From Dipylidium caninum (Eukaryota > Platyhelminthes > Cestoda > Cyclophyllidea > Dipylidiidae), in contig QEYB01000412.1 in NCBI GenBank assembly GCA_017562135.1, forward strand, positions 496,001-560,000: DNA of 64,000 nt. The letters are read 5' to 3'. The notes beneath the pieces were generated by a model. That model made no database searches. It was not told where the DNA came from and saw only the letters and a program-made list of their open reading frames with translations. The number at the start of each line of letters is the position of its first letter. The first letter of the stretch is position 1. Shown piece by piece: positions 10,692 to 22,873 of this stretch. A program made the position numbers and the translations under genes.

Positions 10692-13600
10692 ATGGATCGT
10701 TTTCCATTCATCACGGTATCCGCATCTCTGCTGTCAGCCTTTTTGATTGCGGGCTTAATCTTCACTACTGTTCCCTTCTTCACCGGTGTCCTGGTCGATG
10801 GCTGCGTGGTTGGTGTGGCAGTGTCTTTCGGCACTCTATCCACAAAATTAACACGTCGGTTGAGGGATGAGGATGTGGCAGAGGTAAAAGGAGCGATTGG
10901 GGTGGGAGCGGCTGTTAGAGGGAGTTTGACCTCAACATCTGGAGAGAGGGACTTTAGCACCGCAATTGAAGATGCCAAGTGATGACGTTTGACGCAAGCA
11001 GGGGCCGGCGGCGGAGGGGGCGAGGATCTCAACGAAAGGGCCGCAAGACTGGTTGTCATCTTCGGCGAAGGCGTGCTACGATTGCGTCCATGCGAGTCTA
11101 GTATGCTCTTCCGCGGGACGAACTATTAAAATGGAGGGGTCTGAGCATCAGATCACTCATTTAAACTCTCTGTCGACTTGCCTCACCATTTTGATTCAAG
11201 AGTACAGAAGGAGCAACAAAGGAAGCTTAAAATTTTTAAATGAACATATTTAGTTCATTAGTAGCATATTCGAGCCATCTTCAAAAACAGTAGACAATCA
11301 CAAAGTATCGCATACGTATTTCCTTAGAACCACTTGTGCACCATTACTTGCATGGACTTCCCACAGTGAAATTGTTCACATTGATATCATGGTAATTTTT
11401 ACGTTCCTCCAATACGCGCAATGATGGGGGCACTAGAGGCTGGGACCGGATAAGCTTAACACTTGGGTTAACATAAAAACAGAGGGTGAAGGCTGTAAGC
11501 AGCGAATTGTAAAACTGCCCTTGGCCCCGGCCTCAGCTTCTCTCCACGCACTCAACCCCCCGGTGACTTTTGGACTTATTTAAGAGTCAAGTTTAGTAAT
11601 CGTACGCAATTAGATGAGTTTTCATTGCCGCCGATGATTGAACTCCTTCCTCCGCAAGTAGGACCCCTTAACGGCTATCCACGTCTCCACATAGCAGAGT
11701 ATTCATTTATAATCTCGTGGCCCCGTCATTTCTTTTCAATGGTTCCATCTCTTCCCTTCCTCCTACTCCTCTGCGACAGACTCCGAGGTTGCAAACGCTG
11801 TTGAGACGACGCTCATCGGACATGGATTTTAACCCCTATTTTGATTCTCTCGAACTTATCCGACCTATGCTGAAAGTAAGGCCTTGTCCGCTCTTCGACT
11901 TGCTCACTTTGTACTTTCTCCCGTGGGCTGATTTAGTGCGGTGTTAAGGTAGGCCGAGGACGCCACACCTGCCTCCTCTTGTGGCTGTTGTTGGCAACGG
12001 CGCCTGATTTTTTTAATTAGCAAGCCATGGGATTCGTTTGATTTGACGCGGTGAGCGGAGGCTGGCGGAGACAGCGGATCCGCCAATGTCGAAACACCAG
12101 GAATAGGGACATAATCAATGCGTGTCCGTCAGTCGATGCCTTATGAAACTTGACGGTTTTGTTATCTTTTCACCTTGATACGTAATGATGGAGGAGGATA
12201 TGTTGCAGGTGAGAGTCCTGGCGTTTCATGCGGCGGCCCCACGCCGGCCCTTAATAGTCTGCGACTCTAGAGCGACCACCCTGCCGCCTGCCTCTAGTGG
12301 GGATGTGAAGTGAATGTTAGCTCTTTTAACTTGGGCGAGGGAATGCACGGCGTGACCATGTTGCCAGTATCTCCCGCCCGGTGGCAGCACGTGTTGACGG
12401 ATTTAGGTGAAGCTTTCTCTCATTATTTCAACACTTAACAAGTAGGTCCCTTGTGTCATTCCCAGTCATCCTGGTGTCATGTTATACAGTGGCGTGACAT
12501 TTTTTACCACCCAGTGGAGAAAGTGAAGACGCAGGTCGACTATCATTTCGTCACTGTTTTAGACGTGTGAGCCCTCTGCCCTGAGGACATAATCGCGTCG
12601 TCCCCTTTGCATACCAGTCCCGGTGGCCAATCAGAGACTATGAAAGCATTCTACAAGGCTACGCACAATTTAATTGGAGGAGAGGGGTAATTTGTGCAGA
12701 CACGGCGGGTGTATGGGCGGCAGCAATAAATGTACCGACTTTTAAGGTATCTCCAAGTCTTTAGCACTCTTGCAGCTGGAGGGGACCTGCAGCCTTTCCT
12801 TCGGTGGGAATCGTATGACTCTCTCACAAAATATTGGTGTTGATGACACTTTGGGCCCGTAGAGGGCAACACACCTCGACGTAGTCCCTAATTAAAATAT
12901 CACCGGAAGAGCCCTCACCTCTCAGAGACTCACATTACCCCCAATGATCTATGTGCAGACCACTTCCACTGATCTCGGTCGTGGATGTTGCGTATTGGGA
13001 AGGCAGAGGGATTGGGAAAAGGGGTGCATGATGGGCAACCCGACTAGATTATTCACTGTAATCATCCGAATGACTCTTCTTTCCCTGTCAGTCACATTCC
13101 GCTATCGGTGGTGATTTTTAACGGCAATATAACGAAGAGGTGACTCTCACTCACATCTCCTGCCCCTTGCCTCGTCGCCCCGCCCTCTGATCTACCACGC
13201 TTTAACACTTGAGTGGGGTAGGTGAAGAGGAGAAAAAATCTTGGAAGTTTGCGGTACCAGGTAGTCGTCTTATCGCACAGATGAGAAGACAATAGAGGGT
13301 GTAAGGTCAACAGTCTATCCATCGGAGGATCTCGTCTGGTGAGGTTTCAAGGAAGGACCACGTGGGCACGACTTTTTTGCATGAGGCAGGGTCGGTTGGG
13401 AAGCAAAGAGCTAAAAAACTCTTAAGGTACCCTTTTATAGATTCCATTGTTGAACTGCGGGTCTTTCACTATCTAGGTCGTTCATTTATCCCCATAAGAT
13501 ATCTAAATAGTGTAATCCCCCTTGATCCGGGTTAAGGATGGGAACAATGATTGACGTTTCGGCAATGGGGTAAGGGCACTGAGGGAAGAGGGAGGGCATG

Positions 13601-16395
13601 CACCCAGCCCACTACCCGTTTCGCCGTGCGTGTTAAATCGGGCCGTCTAAGCATTATTTACCCGACCTTTTGAAGGTGATAAGAAGACTGGGGCTTTGTT
13701 CTTGCCACAGTCATTGTCATCTCGAGTTACGGAAGAGCGTGAAAAGTTTGTGAGTATTAGATTTTGGGCGTGGGTTGAAAAAGAAAGGTGGCCTCTACTA
13801 TACAAGCAGGCGAAATTGTGTATCAACATGGGGATAGTCGGCTTTAGGGCAGCCATATATTGTTCTAGCACCTCAAAACATACAAACCGTTGTGGTAGAC
13901 ACCAATAAAACCTAATCTAAAAACCTACGAAGTACCAACTCTGTCGAACACATTTCCCGCTGAGAGTATTCTTGAAAAGGTCCTCATAAACTCCTCGTGT
14001 TAACCAGCAGAACATTAACACGTCGTGTAGCACACCAGGCGCAATTTAAGTACACTTTATGTCTATACCAACCACTCCAGGGCACATCCACACCGCCCCA
14101 TGGATTTCGAAAACTCGCAGTTGGCATGCAACCGCATTGGTCGGTTTCCCAAAAGATGGAGATACGGCACCATGAACTTCACGCCGGCGGTTCTGTGAAG
14201 GCGCATCAACTCATCCCAAGAGAGCATTTCGATGTTGCGAGACGGCAATGGAGAAGAGGGCGGGAGGGGGGAAAATTTTTGACTCAGGATTCTGCCACTT
14301 CCTGCCTACTCCCTGTAATTCCTCCCTGGCCCCTTTCCACATTGCGGTGAATTATGCTGGTGTGACAAGATGCAGTTCCCATACAAATGCCGCCACGATA
14401 CCGTTTGACATGCTAAAACGCGAGTTCTGCTGCTCTCTCTCGTCCCTTATAGTCCCTTTCCTCGGGGATGTAGACAAAAAAAACCGGCTTACAAGTAAAT
14501 TTACCGCAATTTGCTCAAAACTTTGATTATAAAAACCAAACATTCTATGGAAAATTCAACGACGGGGTCTTGACTAAGACTGTAGCACCAGTTCCCATAG
14601 GATCGTCCCGATTATCGGTGCTGTGGGGAAATGCCAGAGGTAGCGGGCTCTGAGGACAGTCAAATCCACGTTAACTAGACTCGGGGACATGAAGGAAGGG
14701 ATAAGCGATGCCGGAGAATACGGCCCAACAGATCTCGACCACTCTTCGTTCTACTCCCCTGCCCTCTACAGTCAGTCACGTCCTTCGCTTACATTTCTAT
14801 TCTGAGTGAGTGACAATTCCGGTTTAAACAAGATCACTTGTGGTAGAAACGCTGACCGTAAACTTTTGTCACATTCCACTTATACGCCTCAGGAAATTGA
14901 ATTACGAGAATTTTGTTACATGACGGAGCAGCATCCAATAGCTCTCCAAGACGCCATCTTCACGTACACTCGCCTCCTCTGTGACTGTAATATTAAGAAA
15001 TAAGGAAAAGGAAACCTCCTTAGTGGGATTTATCCGACCTCTCAAAATAACTTACAAGCAATCCATCTATTATTTTATCATCCTCACAGTCAGAAGCGAC
15101 TACTGGACTATGCTACATCCGTTGGATGGGGTAGATTTTTACCTTTACACTCACCACGACGCTTTCATTGTGGAGACCATGGAGGCGGTGCACGGAGAAG
15201 CAGACGATCGTGATAATTGCCACTTTATCAGAGCCTACAAGTTCAAATTCTGCCACACATGGAACTTCGCTCTAGGGCCTTTCCCATGGTGGTATGAAAT
15301 CATTACTTCTACGTCACGAAATATCTTCGGCAATTGAAGGAGAATGAGAGTACTGGCATGACCGTCAATTAGCAGCACCACATGCGCACCCTATCTTGTA
15401 CAACAGACCTCTAAGTCATTTTTTGTCACCAAGAGTCGCCACATGTTGCGCAAATGATGCAGCCCATGAGAGAATTCTCTTCTCGCTTCTCCTAAGCCGT
15501 AATTTGACCAAGGGACGACGATGGACTTGGGCAGATTCAGTAATGCCTTTCCACTACGCGCGTGACATGACATGAATGTAAATATGTGGGCACCTCATCT
15601 ACTTGCCTTGGTCAACCCCCGTCTGAAACGATGGCGATAAGCAGAAGCTCTCATCGCCGTTTATCGGTCGGGGTGCCCTCAACTGGTCCAGATGACTGAC
15701 AGGTTTGAATGCGGGTAATTTTTTCCTCCGTATACCCATCTATTGGGGTCAATCATAGTACGAAAACCACGCAAGGGTGCACTCACCGGTCTCCTGGGCC
15801 GTCTTTCTCTGATTCGTCTGGCAGTGTGTAACGCTGTCGCTTCCTTCCCTTCCTCCTCTTCCTCCTCCTCTTCGGATGATACGTCACCATTCACCAACTC
15901 ATTCGCCGTGGTTGAAATCTGCTCCCTCCTCTGTTGTACCCTTTGCTTCAGCCGGTGAATGAAAGCCGCCGAAATAAGGTTTGTCCTCTCCTGCGGTGCT
16001 CCAAGGGAAATTTGCACCCTCTCACGCAGAGAGGTCACTGTCATCGCGGCTGCTGCCGCGGTGGAATCAGAAGTTACCAAAGGAAAGGCAGGTGGGGAGT
16101 AAGTGAAAGGCTGTGTCGCCAGAGGCTGCTGAGTTACGACGTCTTTGGGGCTGTGAAAGGCGCACGCTGGCATCGATCCCGCCTGTTGGCAGTGGTTATT
16201 CTTGCTTTTAGCTGGACACGTCAGCCGCTGTTGTTGCTCATGCAGCGCGTTTCGAGAATTCTGTCGACACGCAACACAATCTTTACTACTCCGGCTAGTC
16301 TGAGAGCAGAGGGACATGCGAGGAAGACCTTCTTCCTCACCTCTCGCACGTCTTCTCTTCAATAACCGCCACTTCCGCAACAACGCTTTGAGGTC
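10692..16395 (-). CDS. Unidentified Ser/Thr/Pro- and Glu-rich protein, two exons
   Basis: Exon about 16395-15787 ends in phase 0 at CCG|GTGAGT. Exon 11122-10692 (143 codons plus two bases) begins in phase 0 after ttttaatag and ends in phase 2 at AT|GTGAGT, so the two are compatible. The first encodes Gln-rich and Ala-rich segments, a helix with repeated Arg/Gln (FIHRLKQRVQQRREQ), eight consecutive glutamates, and a basic end RRIRERRPRRP. The second opens FVPRKSILDSHGRNRSTPSP, carries a poly-proline run, and ends with basic KKGTVVKIKPAIKK. The composition suggests an intrinsically disordered protein with phosphorylation sites, possibly nuclear or cytoskeletal. No family is recognised. It lies on the same strand as the E2F-like exons, and belonging to that gene cannot be excluded. 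Confidence 0.4.
11123..15786. other. Presumed intron or intergenic; no gene recognised
   Basis: If the two flanking minus-strand exons belong together this is an intron of about 4.7 kb. Scattered open frames on both strands, up to about 120 codons, lack good flanking splice sites or family resemblance. No repeat stands out. Confidence 0.4.
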
Positions 16396-19300
16396 TTAAG
16401 GCATGTTAGTTTACGGATAACCACGCCCGCTTTCGCTTTGTTGTCCATCTCCGTTTCGTTGGATGAGGAAGGGTAAATTATCCCATTGTCTAAGACCACT
16501 TTGTGACCCTATTGAGTGTGGCGAAGGCATGTCTTGTGACTACCTTGCAATGACCTTGTCATCTCCGTTTGATAATGGCATCCCCTTCGCGATTCATTTG
16601 AACCAAATTAGCTTAACTTGTTACCAAAGATCCAACGCGGATACGCAGTACTCCTGATTAGCAACTGACCGGAAGCAAGAAGAGATCGATGTCTTTTCAC
16701 TGATGACGAAGAAGACTCAGTTAGAGGGAAGAACCAGAAATACCTCCAGTATATGGTTTCGCACGGGTGTCAGCCGAGGCAGTGGAGACGAGATGTTACC
16801 GTAAAAAATAGAGGCGACTGAGGAAGCTCAACCGTCTGCGAAGAGTAACCTTCCCCTCCTCCCCCTCCCATCCACAACAGCTCACCAAATCACTGTTTAA
16901 AGAAGCGTGATCTTGTGGAAAACGTCGCCCTGCCCGCGAGGGGAGCACTGAGGCACGTCCACCAAGGGAAGAAATTAGGCCATTGGGGCCTTCGCCTTCG
17001 TCTTCTTCTTATTATTCCTCCTCCGCCTCCTCACTTCCCATATTGTTCTTTTGACTCGAGGTACCATGTACACATTGGTCCAATTTTGGAGTACTCCGAT
17101 ACGCCAGTCAAGAGGATTCAACTCCTACTTTTGGACACTCATGATGTGCCCTTCACCATCAAGATCACAAACTCTGAAACCTAATTGACGAGAAGTTGAC
17201 AGGATACAGCAAGCCTCTAGGTCTAGCTGAGGATCCCATTGGCATGAAGGGGTGTGAGGCGGGAGCGAGGACGGAGGGCAGCACTCGCCTGGCATTCTCT
17301 CCACGATAGAGTAAGGGAACATTAATCCCTAGACTAACTTATTCAGGGACTACCTCATTGGCGAATGACATGACGCAAGACTCGAAAATGAAGGAGGGAA
17401 GAATGCGTTAAAGGACTAATAATTTCTGCAAGATCCGCTGCTGAGATAAGAGAGACGAAAGAGAATCTCTTTCCACCTGAGCTTTATCCCTTGTCAGAGG
17501 TAGTAGGTCGGCGGGTCAGGCGTTTTACCCACCGACAGCCGAACGCGGAGAACGTTGGGGAAAACCTATCGCCTTATATCTTGCTCCTTCATGTAGGTGA
17601 GAAATCTGGGCGGTGAAATGAGTATATGCATTTGCTTCTGTAACTGAAATTGACGGGAGGTGTCAATTTCTTTCCTACGAAGAGCACTACCTAACTCTTA
17701 TTCATTGAGACAATTTGGTAACGGTGAGTGATGAGGGGGCAGAGACTGTGTGTCAGTGCCGTTTCACATTAGGGAAGGCAGAGTTTGGGACGATTAAAAT
17801 AACCCTATTCCTCTTCTAACTTCCAATTGCCACCTTTCCGTGCCCCTGAGTTCACGCTACCCCGCAGTAAGTTAGGAAAATCTGGAACCCATCCAGATCC
17901 CTCTTCGACCCTCAATTTGACGGACTAAGAGCCATAAATTATAGTTCCACCCTCGCGGTGGAGGAGTTTAAAGCGAGTACGTGCGAATTTACATTAATTA
18001 ATTTCCTCACTGAAAGGCCCCATTGCCAAATGGAATTGCGCTACTCTCATCTTTCCCCATCTTCCTTTATCCAGGCTAAACCCATATTACTCCATCGCAC
18101 ATCCTGTCATCTGTGGAAGCCCAATGTGTGGCCGTCACTTTGAACACAAAAGTAGGAGTCACAGTCGAACAAAAATTGTTACCCTGGCCTATCGGGCCTT
18201 GTTTTCAGACGCAGGAGAGGAGGTAGATCCTCCCTCTCTTCCGACAAAGGACTATACCTCATGCAAATTCGCGGAAGCGCAGTCGAAATATTGGAGAGGA
18301 AGAGGGGAGCAAAGTAAGTAAACGCGAGCATGGGGAAGAGTGGTAAAGGTTGGGAAACCGAGCCGTTGACTGTTAATTACAATATTTCTCACCTGCGTTA
18401 GAGGTATGTGCCCTCTTGAATAGTCTACTTGGTTGCCTGTTTGTACTGAGGTGACATTTCCCGCACATGAGTCTGGGATTTGCAAGTTAAGCATGAACGC
18501 TTAACCGCCAAACTGGCACTCTAAATGTCTGCTCCCCTATTCAATCTCTTTTCTAGGCCGAATCATTCAAGAGTCAGGAGTCATGTGGTATGTGGACATC
18601 CACATCGGGAAAAGTCTTTATGGATCATGGTGTTTTTGGAGTCTGCCCACAGGAACGGACATGAAAGAAAGACGCGAACACTTGAAACCGCCCACATGGC
18701 GTTCGTAAATCCTCCCAACGAACTCCGGTGCGTCTCCAACTTATTTGACGGTTACATCAATTCACTCTCAAGAGACTCGTCTTCTTTCCACTTGCAGAAT
18801 TCTCGTTGTGAAAGCCGAAAAGGTGCCAGCCGGGGTGATATTGTCAAATAGGGAGATGCGCATTGGACGACATGGAGGCACCAACACTAGCCGCAAGCCC
18901 GATCACACCCACGAGCCAGAGAGGAGGTAGCGCCTTCCTCAAACCTCACCTGGGCGGTAGGCAGGAGGCGATCCACTTTCCCTCTTCCCCTTTCTAGATT
19001 TGGAGTACAAACAGACGTGACTACCATTTGCTGCTAGGACAGGCGAGCCTAGTAATTAGATTGCGTGGGTCGGAATAGTTAGTCATTCACCGTCTTCACT
19101 ACTTCTTAGTCACGTTGTCAATTTACGTATACTTTAATGGTAATGAGCCAGATGTGGCGCTATACTCCGTGAGGCAGTTGTCTAGTCTGCCATATGATTT
19201 ATAATTGTCCCATATTTTCCAGTCCTGTGGGGGAATTTAGCCGAGCGCCGGAGCGGAGTAAGCCCGGAAGGCGGGGGGGACAGTACATTTCTTCAAATTT

Positions 19301-19745
19301 CCCTCTTTCTTCGATTAACTTTTTGCCTTTTTGGTTGGAGTAACTGCATCACGAAGGGTGCCGTGTGGCTGTGGTGGAACGATGCCCTGTCGTAGTATAT
19401 TATCGCACAGCTTCTCCCAAATAAACATGCAAAATGACAGGCTAATCTGGCACTGAGTCGAATTGTCTCACGGGTCCTGAAATTCACACATTTTATGCAA
19501 CAAACAACGAAAACGAATGATCACACCTCGGACCAGCTCACCACCTCAGAGGCAACTCAACGCAAGTAGTGGGAGGCGCTACCTTCGAGCCTTCCAACCC
19601 TGTCGCCTAACACAAATGACGGCCAACATCGAAAACCACAGCCAAGGAGTGAAGATTAGGGCGTCAAATGACACCACGACAGTGCATAGACAAGTGCGTT
19701 CACAGTTATCAAATGAATTGTATCTTAATTTATTGAAAATGATAA
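16396..19745. other. No recognised gene
   Basis: One possible minus-strand exon ends at the donor ACG|CAG|GTGAGA near 18393 (reading LNLQIPDSCAGN further up), but its incoming phase does not match the E2F-like exons. Otherwise nothing supportable. Confidence 0.35.
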
Positions 19746-22700
19746 CTACTCTTTCCATATTGGTGTCTCCTGCGTATCCCCACTTCTAACTGCCTTCAAC
19801 GCCACACAATAGTCACTTTCCAGAGGGTTATGGGAATTCGTGTTCCCCGGCAGCGCAACTGACTGAAGTTGCCTCACCAACGCACTTGAAGGAGCCGATA
19901 CGATGTAGGTATTTCTTGGGTTAAGCCCAATTTCGGCTGTAAAGGAGAGCGTCAAACTCAATCTACACTCCTCCAATTTCACATCGTTTTGAGTGATATG
20001 TCGAGGTCCCTGCACTCACCACGTAGTTTGGAGCAATTGGTGGAGTAGGTGTTGAATTCAAGATCAAAGTAACTTAGGCCAGGATCTCGCGCCAAGTGAC
20101 GAAGAAATCGAAGGTGAGAAATCATAAGTGTACAAAATGGCCAAACCGGAAGGCGGATAGTATTTTCATCCTTCATTATTACTTAAGGAAGAACCTTACA
20201 CACTGAATTAACAAGGACTTCCGGTAACTTACTCCCGTCTCGACTTCCAAACAATATCACTTCTGTCCAGAAACACAGGGTAGACATGGGGATGTGGACC
20301 TGAGATTAATGTGGCGGGGATAGACACCCTCCAACTTACTACCTCTTTGAGCGGATGCTTTACGCGATTTGGTGTTGGGTCTGCGATGCGATGCCATGCG
20401 GTACAATGCCGTGCAATTCAGTACGATTGTGAGGTGATTATTTAACGGGGAGTTGAGCCTTAGTTAATTACCACTCGCAACCGAGTTCCTTGATCATCCT
20501 CTGTTGTCCACTTACTCGAGGCTTGTCTGATGTTGCAAACTTGACTGCTGAATCGCGCCATTGAATTCAAGCCTTTCAAAAGACCACATCCATTTTCGTC
20601 CCTGCTCCTTCATCCTCCCCTTCCTTGCTGGATTAACAAAAAATAGGACACTTCGGCTCGTTGATATAGTAGCATGGAAGATTGTAATCGTGCGTCATTA
20701 CTTAGGGGTTCTAAAGGATTAAATGACTTTCCTGCTCACATTCTGTGCTGATAGCACCTCTTCGACGTGGGAACTGGGGGATGAAGTAATGAACATGTAT
20801 CCCCTTACAGTACCACTAGTTTCGTAGAATATTCTCTCACAAATGTCGACACGGGCCACAGAGGTAGTCTATACTTAAATTGCCTCCCTAGGTGAAGCAC
20901 GCAGCCACGTCTCAAGATACATTAGTTAGCTCCGTTAATAGGCGATGGATGCGAAGTCACCGCCCCACCATCCAGTTCTCCATTTTCAACCATTTGAAAG
21001 CCTGTTTTCCCGCGTCAAATAATATCGCAGTTTAAAAATGGGCCCATCTCTGAGGTCTACTAGTAAACAGTTTATGAAGTGAAAATTCTTGCAGGGAAAA
21101 CCTCACACAGAAAGAGGTATCGACCAACAGTCATGTCACCGCCAGTCTCTAGAAATCTAGCCTTGTTTCTCAAAACCCCTCAATTCGCTCCATGATCGCC
21201 TTCCATACTGCAAGAATACATGACCACTTGCAGGTGTGATGTGGAGGGCAAAGGTAGGGCAGCCACGCCCATTGCTGTTGCAGTTACCGTGGTTAAAGCA
21301 GGAGGTTATGTGCTGTCAGCCTTGAAGTGTGGGCCCTTAAACTGGACCTATCGCATACCATATCACCTGCTCTCCGGATGAACACGTCTACATGGGACGA
21401 AAGGCAAAGTAACAAGTGTAAGGTAAGGGAAAGGGAGAATGGGGAAGAGGGAGTGAGTGAAGACCCTTAAAACGTGCCACTTTCTACCGTCTTATACAGC
21501 ATTCCACCGTGTACTTTTAGCCTCAACGTAGAGTAGTCGATCTTCTGTACCTCAGCTTCCCTCCCCTTGCTCCTCTGCCCATTCCAGTAATCAAACATAT
21601 GAAGACAGGATACCGATTTTAGTTATTTTACAGTCAGGCATATTCAGTTGGCGCAACACGATGCAGACTAATCTGAAAATTTCAACTCCACTTGAGCTGC
21701 ACTTTGCGGCTTTATGAACACTCAGGGCCGAGGAGTAAGCAAGTCTGCTACATTAGTTTTGTATGGAGGTGAGGATGGAGATTCGCGCCAAAAAATGGTT
21801 AAGAGAATGTAAGTGGAATCCAGATAGACCAAGTGACATGTGAAAAATGATTTTATTGCTACGGAATGGTCTGCAAACGGAACGTGGAATGACAGGAATG
21901 GTGCTGAGAGCTGTGCAATAGGGTTAGGAGGAAGAAAGATACCGTGAGGGTGTATAGAATGAAACGATTACCGATTAGTTTGACAGTGTAAAATGGCTAG
22001 ATATCACCGTATAACATAATCTTTTTGCTAAAAAATTGTTTTAAAATGCTAAAAAGAGACAAAATGAGTTCCCCATCAGTTCTACTCACTACTCCCACCC
22101 AGTGTATTCGCCCTCTCTTACATTCTCGCGCCTGTCCTCTGCACACAGAAGGATGCAAGATGATAGGGAGAGAGGCAATAAATTCGCCCGAACTCGTAAA
22201 TTATGTACTACTGATCCTACTCATGATCTTGAGGATCATCATGTCTCCTGGCACTTGGGTCAAGAATATTGTTGCCATGCTGTTCTCTCGTACTCTCAGG
22301 TCTAAGCCGACTTCTGCTGAGCATTAGGAATCCTTCCCACCCACGGTTTCTTGCCTTCACAACCACATTAAGGTGAGGCAAACTGGCGGACGGGGTTCAA
22401 GGGAGGCAATGGGGGAACTTTCGTCGCCAGTTAAAGTGAATTATTTTTCCAGCTCGACTGGTTGAATGAAGGCAGAGAAGGCGTTATGTAAAGTTCTTCG
22501 GCAACCTCTAGCCTCTTGAACCTTAAACTCTCCATGGTAATGGTTAGAGGGATGTTGAACAACCCCACTCCCCACCCTCACCCCCTTTCCACCTCCTAGA
22601 TCTAAGTGAAACCTCAAAATAGTTATGCATTCACAAATTTGTGAAAACTTTTCGGTATTACCTGAAGGAGTTGTATGAGACGATCAAGTTCCTTCTCTCT

Positions 22701-22873
22701 CGACTGAAGATCAACCAGCTCCGTCTGGATTCCGGCATCCTCCCTTTGGGTCCCTTTGGGTGCGGCCTCCACTTGGCGTATAGGTGTGAGAATTGGATGG
22801 TGAGTCGGTATTTGATCCACCTTCTCGAAATTTTGGGTCTTCAACCGGAAAAGATAGTCGACATCATATGCGC
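19746..22873 (-). CDS. E2F-like coiled-coil and marked-box region, three exons, partial
   Basis: Exons 22873-22662, 20170-20020 and 19936-19746 (ends in a stop) join in agreeing phases (0, then 1). The first contains IQTELVDLQSREKELDRLIQ, which fits the E2F dimerisation coiled coil (pattern L..EL..L...E..LD.LI). The second continues CTLMISHLRFLRHLARDP and then LSYF, in the place where E2F proteins read C...LR.L.EDP...AYV. The third reads AEIGLNPRNTYIVSAPSSAL and later DYCVALKAVRSGD, like the marked box pattern TVIAI.AP..T.L and YQI.LKS..GP. E2F factors pair with DP proteins to control cell-cycle genes. The winged-helix DNA-binding domain that should precede was not found in the 6 kb upstream, so this could instead be another coiled-coil protein. 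Confidence 0.45.
20382..20431. repeat. Degenerate 10-bp tandem repeat, five units
   Basis: Five imperfect units of ten bases, beginning tgcgatgcga then tgccatgcgg, tacaatgccg, tgcaattcag and tacgattgtg. It lies in the predicted intron between the first two E2F-like exons. No function is evident. Confidence 0.6.
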
